NCBI GenBank assembly: GCA_050012535.1
Contig: JBEKGZ010000065.1
Coordinates: 1-11,311 of the forward strand
Reading direction: 5' to 3'
Source: CAVPLU01 sp050012535
GTDB lineage: Archaea > Thermoproteota > Bathyarchaeia > 40CM-2-53-6
Length of the DNA: 11,311 nt
The first letter of the stretch is position 1. Each line of letters begins with the position of its first letter. Both the position numbers and the translations under genes were made by a program. This document shows positions 6,194 through 11,311 of the stretch, piece after piece. The notes beneath the pieces are model-generated. The model did no database searches and was not told the DNA's origin. It saw only the letters and a list, made by a program, of their open reading frames with translations.

Positions 6194-7171
6194 GTGAAGC
6201 CCAAGGTGTATGTGAACCGGCCTATTCCTGAAGAGGCATTGAAGAAGCTGGCACAGACTTGTGAATATCGCATTTGGGAGGGTGAACTTGCTGTCCCTCG
6301 CGACGTGCTCCTCAAGGAGGTCCCCGGGATAGATGCACTCCTTTCCCTTCTAACTGACAAGATTGATGCTCCCATTATGGATGCTGCACCAAAGCTACGC
6401 GTGATCAGCAACATGGCTGTAGGATTCGACAACATAGATGTCCCCGAAGCGACCAAACGCAAGATTGTGGTATGCAACACGCCGGGCGTGCTTACAGAAA
6501 CTACTGCGGATTTCGCGTTTGCCCTACTACTCGCCGCAGCCCGCCGCGTCGCTGAGGGCGAACGGAACGTCAAAGAAGGAAAATGGAAGACTTGGGGACC
6601 CATGATCCTGCTCGGTCATGACGTACACCACGCAACGCTGGGCATAATTGGACTAGGCAGGATAGGAGCGGAGGTCGCCAAGCGAGCCAAAGGATTCGAC
6701 ATGAAGATCCTCTACTATGACTCAGTAAGAAGGCCTGAGCTAGAGAAGACCCTTGGTGTCGAGTTCAGGGATCTTAAGACGTTACTCGGAGAATCCGACT
6801 TTGTCACAGTTCACACTCCACTGCTTCCTGAGACCTATCACCTGATCGGCGAAGAACAGTTCAAGATCATGAAAAAGACGGCAATAGTAGTGAATACGGC
6901 TCGAGGACCGATCGTAGATCCCGAGGCACTCTACGGTGCGCTGCGAAATCACCAGATTGCCTACGCAGCGCTTGACGTAACGGAACCGGAACCGATACCC
7001 CTCAGCGACCCGCTTTTAACCCTCAACAATATCCTCATTGTCCCTCACATCGCAAGCGCGTCAGTCGCAACTCGCACGAAGATGGGGATGATGGCGGTGG
7101 ATAACCTGTTGGCGGCCCTCAAGGGCGAGAGGCCACCACACATCGTGAATCCCGAGGTCCTCGCCGGATAA
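6194..7171 (+). CDS. D-2-hydroxyacid dehydrogenase, glyoxylate/hydroxypyruvate reductase type
   Basis: Complete 325-residue NAD(P)H-dependent reductase of the D-isomer 2-hydroxyacid dehydrogenase family, expected to reduce glyoxylate to glycolate or hydroxypyruvate to D-glycerate. The order of motifs is regular: substrate-loop NMAVGFDNID (73-82), TPGVLTETTADFAFALLL (97-113), the Rossmann motif GLGRIG (153-158), and the catalytic triad R237 (NTARGPIVD), E266 (DVTEPEP) and H285 (PHIASAS). Residue D176 at the end of the second Rossmann strand favours NADH. The start is GTG at 6194 with GGAGGT ending 8 nt upstream; an ATG at 6187 is out of frame. GyaR/GhrB-type proteins are the closest pattern I know. 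Phosphoglycerate dehydrogenase is less likely because no C-terminal regulatory domain is present. Confidence 0.88.
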   Translation: MKPKVYVNRPIPEEALKKLAQTCEYRIWEGELAVPRDVLLKEVPGIDALLSLLTDKIDAPIMDAAPKLRVISNMAVGFDNIDVPEATKRKIVVCNTPGVLTETTADFAFALLLAAARRVAEGERNVKEGKWKTWGPMILLGHDVHHATLGIIGLGRIGAEVAKRAKGFDMKILYYDSVRRPELEKTLGVEFRDLKTLLGESDFVTVHTPLLPETYHLIGEEQFKIMKKTAIVVNTARGPIVDPEALYGALRNHQIAYAALDVTEPEPIPLSDPLLTLNNILIVPHIASASVATRTKMGMMAVDNLLAALKGERPPHIVNPEVLAG

Positions 7172-7306
7172 TTCTAGTACGCACTCCCCAGGCTAACGCG
7201 ATGCGGGACTTCGCGTAGGGCACCTTTTGGAATCGTGGCAGATCATGACAGAGCAACAATTAACTACAGGAACTTGTCATCGCATGGCAAGTGAGCGTGG
7301 GGAATT

Positions 7307-8572
7307 ATGGCGAAACTCCGTGCAGGTAAGTTCGTTGTCGAGTCCCTTCTCGGCGAGGGAGTGAAGTACCTCTTTGGAATTCCAGGAGGCGGAATTGCTC
7401 CACTTTACAACGAGTTCTACGACTACCCACAGATCAAGACGATACTGACTCAACACGAGCAGGGTGCCGGTTTCATGGCTGACGGATACTTTAGAGCTTC
7501 TGGGCAAGTAGCCGCATGCGCTGCAACGGTTGGTCCGGGCGGTGTGAATCTGGCTTCGGGCCTCCACCCTGCCTATCAAGACAACCAAGCCGTGCTCGCC
7601 TTTACGAACAACGTTCCGACAGATCAATTTGGGAAAGGTGGAATCCAAGACGCCAGCGGTTGGGGTCCACGATCAATATCACATGTAGGCGTGTTCAAGG
7701 AAGTCACCAAATGGAGCGTGCTAGTCACTCGGCCAGACAATGTTCCAGAAGTGATGAGGCGAGCATTCAGGATCATGCTAACCGGAAGAAAGGGACCGGT
7801 GCATATTGATCTGGCCCAAGATGTAATAAGAGCTGAGATAGATGCTGACCTTGTACCCCCCAAGAAGTATAGACCGATGGGCGTGGTCAGGGGAGATCCG
7901 GAACTCATCAAGCAGGCTGCACAGCTTCTCGTGAATTCGCCATCGCCCGCAATTATGTCGGGAGGAGGCGTAATCGCATCCGGCGCATCCCCAGAGTTGA
8001 TGGAACTGGCGAACATACTGGGCTGCCCGGTAGCGACCACAGCGATGGGCAAAAGCTCATTCCCCGAAGATCATCCACTCGCGCTAGGCGTGGTGGGCCT
8101 GTTCGGCCAAGACACTGCCAATACGATCCTTCGAGGAGACAAGACCGACGTACTGCTCGCGCTGGGAACAATCTTCCACCAGATGACAACTACCAGCTGG
8201 GTAAAGAACTTCGGAGGACAGAAGATAATCCAAGTCGACTGTGACCCAACCGAGATCGGCAAGAACTACCCAGTCGAGGTGGGAATAGTGGGAGACGCGA
8301 AGATCGTGCTCCAAGACCTGCTTCTGCAGGTGCAGGCGCTTCTCTCCAAACTACCGCCTGCGGCGATGAAGGAATTCGAGGAGAGAAAGAAGGCAAAGCA
8401 GAAGGAGATACTCGCATTGAAGGGGGAGCTCAAGTACTACATGGAGCCTCAGAGCTTCTCTGACGCAGTTCCGATCAAGCCTCAGAGAGCGGTCAGGGAG
8501 ATCCGTGAATTCCTCGACAAGGACGCGATTGTGGACACACCGCGATGGGTTTCAGCATCGCAGCCTCGATAG
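7307..8572 (+). CDS. Thiamine-diphosphate enzyme, acetolactate synthase family, N-terminal and central domains (broken gene, part 1)
   Basis: The first 410 or so residues are a good match to the acetolactate synthase/carboligase family: the Pyr domain with FGIPGGG (23-29), catalytic Glu E51 in QHEQGAGFMADGY, and GPGGVNLASGL; a KGPVHIDLAQDV block ending that domain; then the central domain with AIMSGGGVIASGA and KIIQVDCDPTEIGKN. The TPP-binding domain begins at KPQRAVREIREFLDKDAIVDT. At about 8540 homology stops and the frame runs ten codons to a chance TAG at 8570-8572, while the rest continues in the next frame. The ATG is fixed by an in-frame TGA just upstream; GTGGGGA may be the ribosome site. 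E51 argues against glyoxylate carboligase proper, which has Val there. The reaction is probably a carboligation or decarboxylation of a 2-oxoacid. Confidence 0.8.
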   Translation: MAKLRAGKFVVESLLGEGVKYLFGIPGGGIAPLYNEFYDYPQIKTILTQHEQGAGFMADGYFRASGQVAACAATVGPGGVNLASGLHPAYQDNQAVLAFTNNVPTDQFGKGGIQDASGWGPRSISHVGVFKEVTKWSVLVTRPDNVPEVMRRAFRIMLTGRKGPVHIDLAQDVIRAEIDADLVPPKKYRPMGVVRGDPELIKQAAQLLVNSPSPAIMSGGGVIASGASPELMELANILGCPVATTAMGKSSFPEDHPLALGVVGLFGQDTANTILRGDKTDVLLALGTIFHQMTTTSWVKNFGGQKIIQVDCDPTEIGKNYPVEVGIVGDAKIVLQDLLLQVQALLSKLPPAAMKEFEERKKAKQKEILALKGELKYYMEPQSFSDAVPIKPQRAVREIREFLDKDAIVDTPRWVSASQPR

Positions 8573-9036
8573 GCGCCAAGCTTGGCGCGCCCGATCGTCA
8601 GGTAGTTGATTGCTGCGGAAATGCAAGCTTTACGATGCTTTGTAAGGAGGTCAATACCGCCTCAGCGTATGATATCCCCGTAGTCTGGTGCATACTGAAC
8701 GACATGAACCTGGGAATGATCATTCAAGGACAAAAGTTCGGCTACGGAATGTGGGAGCCGGAAAGATACATCGTAACTCAGTCATATGTGATGGACTTCG
8801 TGAAGTTCGCGGAAGCATGTCACGCCTACGGGCAGCTGGTCGAGAGGCCAACCGAAATCAAAGAAGCGCTCAAGAACGCGTTCGATTCAGGTAGACCCTC
8901 AATAATAGACATAAGGATCGACCCCGACGAAGTGCCGCCCGGCGCATTGAAACGCTTTGAGACCCTAGTAAAGAAGCATCCTGAACTGGGTGAGAAGAGA
9001 ATACCGACTGCTACGTTTCCGAAGAAGACTATGTGA
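8545..9036 (+). CDS. Thiamine-diphosphate enzyme, C-terminal TPP-binding domain (broken gene, part 2)
   Basis: Continuation of the same gene in another frame. It starts at AMGFSIAASIGAKLGAP, the family's GTMGFGLPAAIGAKLA block, and runs through the TPP/Mg region to a normal end. The ATG at 8545 codes for the conserved Met of that block and is not a real start. Against a normal family member about 25-30 residues are missing at the junction, including the G-x-x-Q-x-W segment that contacts TPP. So this is a deletion plus frameshift, not a one-base slip. The Mg motif is also altered: GDG reads G25-N26-A27, and the distal NN reads N52-D53 (ILNDMNLGM). As written, the two parts cannot form a complete active site. 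An assembly or sequencing deletion is the main alternative. Confidence 0.8.
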   Translation: MGFSIAASIGAKLGAPDRQVVDCCGNASFTMLCKEVNTASAYDIPVVWCILNDMNLGMIIQGQKFGYGMWEPERYIVTQSYVMDFVKFAEACHAYGQLVERPTEIKEALKNAFDSGRPSIIDIRIDPDEVPPGALKRFETLVKKHPELGEKRIPTATFPKKTM

Positions 9037-9098
9037 ACAAAGCCCTTCCATCCGGCGGGGAGGAGCTAAAGAGGGGCGAAATTGGACTACGATATGTG

Positions 9099-9500
9099 CT
9101 AGGGCTCTTCGCATAGCTCGACGGTGATGTTGTCTGTCGTCTCGGGTTTGGTGAAGATTATCTTCACGCCATGAGCCCCTATCTTGGGCGCCTCAGCGGC
9201 GAAAGCCACTCCTTCCTTTCTCATTCTATCTACTTCTGACTCGATATTGTCTGTGCTAAGGGAGATGTGGTGAATGCCCTGACCACGAGTTTGAAGAAAC
9301 TTGCTCTGAGGAAGGCTCGGATCCAGTGGCTGGATCAGCTCTATCTCGCCGTCACCTACAGGCACGAACGCGACTCTTGCCTTGCCTTCCATAGCGGTCT
9401 TGACTGTAGTAGGCTTCAGACCGAATAATCTCTCGTAGATCCTTAGCGTATCATCTAGGTTGTGTACGATCACACCAACATGATTGAGTCTCTTAATCAT
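9099..9500 (-). CDS. mce: Methylmalonyl-CoA epimerase-like VOC protein
   Basis: 133 residues in two VOC-fold halves. Methylmalonyl-CoA epimerases interconvert the 2R and 2S forms between propionyl-CoA carboxylase and methylmalonyl-CoA mutase. Family features are the start IKRLNHVGVIVHNLD, GDGEIELIQPLDP, KFLQTRGQGIHHISLSTD, and a close with PKIGAHGVKIIFTKP then ITVELCEEP. The four metal ligands fit H7, Q57, H77 or H78, and E128. I chose the ATG at 9498-9500; the frame is open to 9614 but that extension overlaps the reductase gene and lacks homology. It starts 35 nt after the reductase stop, so both are probably one transcript. Another VOC activity on a CoA ester or hydroxyacid cannot be excluded, as no mutase or carboxylase is in view. 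Confidence 0.8.
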   Translation of the reverse strand: MIKRLNHVGVIVHNLDDTLRIYERLFGLKPTTVKTAMEGKARVAFVPVGDGEIELIQPLDPSLPQSKFLQTRGQGIHHISLSTDNIESEVDRMRKEGVAFAAEAPKIGAHGVKIIFTKPETTDNITVELCEEP

Positions 9501-9535
9501 CTTGCACGCACACCGGACTATTTGATTCGCATGTC

Positions 9536-10423
9536 CTACTTTTTCGTTTCCACTTTGGCAAGTTCCTGGATGACCGTTATGATCCCTGAATGATCGTATT
9601 CGCCGCGTCCCCAAACCTTCATCGCGCCCATCATCTCGTGGATTAGGCCGGTGATGGGAAGGGGCACGCCGTATTCGGATCCAGCTGCGAGTGCAATTCC
9701 CAAGTCCTTGTAGTGGAGCTTCGTCTTGAAACCTGGTTTGAAGTCTCCCTTCAGGATGAGCGGTCCTCTCGCATCAAGGACACGCATCGCGTATCCTCCC
9801 GCTATTACCTTGAGAACAACCTCCGGGTCCACTCCGGCTTTTGTCCCGAGTACGAGCGCTTCGCTAGCCGCTTCTAACACGCCCGCGACAAGTATTTGGT
9901 TGCAGGCCTTGACCACCTGTCCAGATCCAACTCCGCCACAGTAAACGATGTTCTTGCCCATCGCTTGAAAGATCGGTAGGCAGTCGTCGAAGACGTCCTT
10001 CGCTCCGCCAACCATTATTGTAAGCGTCGCTTCTATGGCGCCCTTCTCTCCTCCGCTGACAGGCGCGTCGAGGATTCGGACGCCGTTTGCTTTGGCGACT
10101 TCCGCAAGCTTCTTTGATGTGACAGGAGAGATCGTACTCATATCGATGTACGTGGATCCCTTCTTTACTCCCTCGAAGACGCCGCCTGGGCCTAGTGCAG
10201 CCTTCTCCACATCTGGTGAGTCAGGCAGCATGGTGATAATCAGATCACTCTTCTCGGCAACCTCTTTGGACGAGTGCGCAGCTTTGGCGCCCGCTTGCTC
10301 GAGCTCTCTGACCGGGGCTTCGATGACATCGTAGACTGTTAACTCGTGTCCACTCTTCACTAGGTTCCTCGACATGGGCTTGCCCATGATTCCAAGCCCT
10401 ATGAAACCGATTCTCGAACCCAT
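9536..10423 (-). CDS. Tartronate-semialdehyde / 3-hydroxyisobutyrate reductase family protein
   Basis: 295-residue beta-hydroxyacid dehydrogenase that reduces a semialdehyde (tartronate, succinic or methylmalonate semialdehyde) or glyoxylate with NAD(P)H. The Rossmann motif GLGIMG is at 9-14, followed by GHELTVYD. The substrate motif DAPVSGGEKGA is at 119-129, the catalytic Lys is K172 in GSGQVVKACNQ with N175, and the C-terminal helix contains YKDLGIAL (K239, D240). I chose the ATG at 10421-10423. A TTG at 10453 would add ten residues, but the TATA-like box is only about 20 nt before it, so transcription should begin downstream of that TTG. GarR/GlxR is the closest pattern; the exact semialdehyde is not decidable. 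It is first in an apparent two-gene unit with the epimerase-like gene. Confidence 0.88.
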   Translation of the reverse strand: MGSRIGFIGLGIMGKPMSRNLVKSGHELTVYDVIEAPVRELEQAGAKAAHSSKEVAEKSDLIITMLPDSPDVEKAALGPGGVFEGVKKGSTYIDMSTISPVTSKKLAEVAKANGVRILDAPVSGGEKGAIEATLTIMVGGAKDVFDDCLPIFQAMGKNIVYCGGVGSGQVVKACNQILVAGVLEAASEALVLGTKAGVDPEVVLKVIAGGYAMRVLDARGPLILKGDFKPGFKTKLHYKDLGIALAAGSEYGVPLPITGLIHEMMGAMKVWGRGEYDHSGIITVIQELAKVETKK

Positions 10424-10466
10424 CACAAGCCACTTCTGATTGAGAGCTTGCAATGACTTCGAAGCC

Positions 10467-10474
10467 CTTTAAGC
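10467..10474 (-). promoter_or_regulatory. TATA-like box for the reductase-epimerase unit
   Basis: The minus strand reads GCTTAAAG, the same core as upstream of the dehydrogenase at 2671. It is about 48 nt from the ATG at 10423, predicting a leader of roughly 20-25 nt. It helps rule out the TTG at 10453 as the start. Confidence 0.45.
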
Positions 10475-10493
10475 GTATCCGTCAAGTTGCTTG

Positions 10494-10507
10494 GCCCAGG
10501 CATGGGC
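10494..10507. promoter_or_regulatory. Small palindrome in the divergent promoter region
   Basis: GCCCA-GGCA-TGGGC is a 5-bp inverted repeat with a 4-base centre, lying between the divergent reductase and VOC genes and about 20 bases upstream of the reductase TATA-like box. It could be an operator for either unit; no regulator gene is in the window. Short enough to occur by chance. Confidence 0.25.
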
Positions 10508-10575
10508 TCGTGCCATTTCAGTTCCATGAGCAAACAAGAAAACCTACCACGCGCATACTGACGCATTAGGGTGTG

Positions 10576-11070
10576 ATGTTGGCCGTGCGAATGGATCACG
10601 TCTCACTTACTGTTCGTGATGTTGACAAGTCAGTCGAATTCTATTCGAAAGGTTTGGGATTGAAACTGCTCCGAATATCTGTTCTGAATCCCTCTCCTGG
10701 AACTGTGTTCAAGAATGCCTACCTGTACAGTGACAGCTTCCTCCTGGAGATCATAACCGCTGAAAGCTCTGCAATCCAGCCTGCGAGTCCTGAGACTTGG
10801 CAGAAGACGATGCGAGGATCTATAGGCATTACTCATTTGGGAATGAGAGTGCGGAATCTGGATGCGGGTATCAGCAAATTGAAGGCGGCAGGAGCAAGCA
10901 TGATAGGCGAACCATTCGAAGTCGCAAAAGGCAGGACTGAGATCGAATACGCCGCGGAGAAGGCTCCTCCCAAGATACGATATGCGAAGAAACCTGGCAA
11001 GAAGCCTTGGAGAATAGCCGTCTTCAAGGATCCCCTTGATGGCGTCATCATAGAACTTGTCGAACGATAA
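10576..11070 (+). CDS. VOC-fold (glyoxalase/bleomycin-resistance/dioxygenase superfamily) protein
   Basis: 164-residue metalloenzyme of two beta-alpha-beta-beta-beta units. N-terminal half: MDHVSLTVRDVDKSVEFYSK with H8, and SFLLEII with E58. C-terminal half: GITHLGMRVRNLDAGISKLK with H87, and KDPLDGVIIELVE with E160. H8, E58, H87 and E160 form a full VOC metal set, so it is probably catalytic, as a lyase, epimerase, isomerase or dioxygenase. A Lys-rich insert (about 129-145, KAPPKIRYAKKPGKKPW) precedes the last strands. GTG at 10573, ATG at 10576 and ATG at 10591 are all possible starts; AGGGTG lies directly before the first two and is too close, while 10591 gives the most typical N-terminus. 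The substrate is unknown. It probably shares a transcript with the isomerase gene 54 nt downstream. Confidence 0.8.
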   Translation: MLAVRMDHVSLTVRDVDKSVEFYSKGLGLKLLRISVLNPSPGTVFKNAYLYSDSFLLEIITAESSAIQPASPETWQKTMRGSIGITHLGMRVRNLDAGISKLKAAGASMIGEPFEVAKGRTEIEYAAEKAPPKIRYAKKPGKKPWRIAVFKDPLDGVIIELVER

Positions 11071-11103
11071 ATCGGTTGTGAGCGCAAATCAGTACTCATC
11101 GAC

Positions 11104-11114
11104 GAAAGGAGGTG
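11104..11114 (+). promoter_or_regulatory. Strong Shine-Dalgarno for the isomerase-like gene
   Basis: GAAAGGAGGTG is a near-perfect anti-16S match, ending 10 nt before the ATG at 11125. It fixes that start. Confidence 0.7.
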
Positions 11115-11124
11115 TACGACAGAT

Positions 11125-11311
11125 ATGAGGCTAAGTTGCCTACCGGTTTCCTATTTCCGAGACATCATTGATGGACGCATGAGCATCAAGGATTGGGCGC
11201 TCGAGGGGGCTCGGACCGGCTTGGACGGGATTGACCTGAGCGTCCTGTTTCTGAAAAGCCGAGAGCTAGAATACCTCCACAAGATTCGTCAGGAGATTGA
11301 GGATGCGGGAA
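11125..11311 (+). CDS. Sugar phosphate isomerase/epimerase-like TIM-barrel protein (N-terminus only)
   Basis: The first 62 codons of a protein that runs out of the window. It opens with a strand and the helix RMSIKDWALEGARTG, then GLDGIDLSVLFLKSRE and a helix YLHKIRQEIEDAG. The GxDGIDL strand followed by a helix ending in an Ala-Gly turn is typical of the xylose isomerase-like/AP endonuclease 2 barrel (IolE, IolI, hydroxypyruvate isomerase, tagatose 3-epimerase). The start is well supported by the ribosome site upstream. Catalytic Glu and His residues lie beyond the edge, so the reaction cannot be assigned. Hydroxypyruvate isomerase would suit the neighbouring semialdehyde reductase, but that is inference. 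Confidence 0.7.
   Translation, partial: MRLSCLPVSYFRDIIDGRMSIKDWALEGARTGLDGIDLSVLFLKSRELEYLHKIRQEIEDAG

Noticed and set aside
8545..8547. ATG 8545 as a genuine internal start of a separate TPP-domain protein
   Set aside because: It is the conserved Met inside the MGF block, has no ribosome site, and would lack the start of the domain. A split two-subunit enzyme is possible in this superfamily but would not begin here.
7307..9036. Glyoxylate carboligase (gcl) as the name of the TPP enzyme
   Set aside because: Tempting from the neighbours, but E51 is the normal catalytic Glu, while Gcl has Val there. The family level is as far as the sequence supports.
9501..9614. Upstream extension of the epimerase-like frame
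   Set aside because: It overlaps the reductase's coding end, shows no VOC homology, and the family N-terminus fits the ATG at 9500.

Overview
The window reads as archaeal chromosome with a GC content of roughly half. The evidence is a near-consensus TATA box (TTTTATATA) at the right distance from the first gene, two GCTTAAA boxes placed for a leaderless or short-leader start, a Thr/Val/Gly-rich linker behind a twin-arginine signal on an extracytoplasmic binding protein, and several strong Shine-Dalgarno sites. I cannot name the lineage. A TACK-type or thermoplasmatal archaeon is a guess from style only.

Left part (1-5650), all on the minus strand. In transcription order: a galactokinase-like GHMP kinase (4216-5448), a decayed galE remnant (3929-4143), galT (2938-3924), a zinc-dependent medium-chain dehydrogenase with its own promoter (1652-2671), a 5'-truncated corrinoid-protein remnant (1343-1600), and a Tat-type sugar ABC transporter substrate-binding protein cut by the window edge (1-1134). 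This looks like a galactose uptake and Leloir-pathway locus whose epimerase has been lost in place.

Middle (5653-6193): a long non-coding stretch with a 15-bp direct repeat, a G-quadruplex-type motif, a 21-bp-period repeat array and small palindromes. It lies upstream of a D-2-hydroxyacid dehydrogenase of the glyoxylate/hydroxypyruvate reductase type (6194-7171).

Right part (7307-11311): a thiamine-diphosphate enzyme of the acetolactate synthase family, split by an apparent internal deletion and frameshift (7307-8572 and 8545-9036). Convergent to it is a two-gene minus-strand unit of a tartronate-semialdehyde/3-hydroxyisobutyrate reductase (9536-10423) and a methylmalonyl-CoA epimerase-like protein (9099-9500). 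Divergent from that unit are a VOC-fold protein (10576-11070) and the start of a sugar isomerase/epimerase TIM-barrel protein (11125 onward). A carboligase, a tartronate-semialdehyde-type reductase, a hydroxypyruvate isomerase-like barrel and a glyoxylate/hydroxypyruvate reductase together recall bacterial glyoxylate-to-glycerate modules, but this is inference and the carboligase is broken here.

Three decayed or broken genes in 11 kb (galE, a corrinoid protein, the TPP enzyme) are the most notable pattern. Either this is an eroding accessory region, or for the TPP gene possibly an assembly error.
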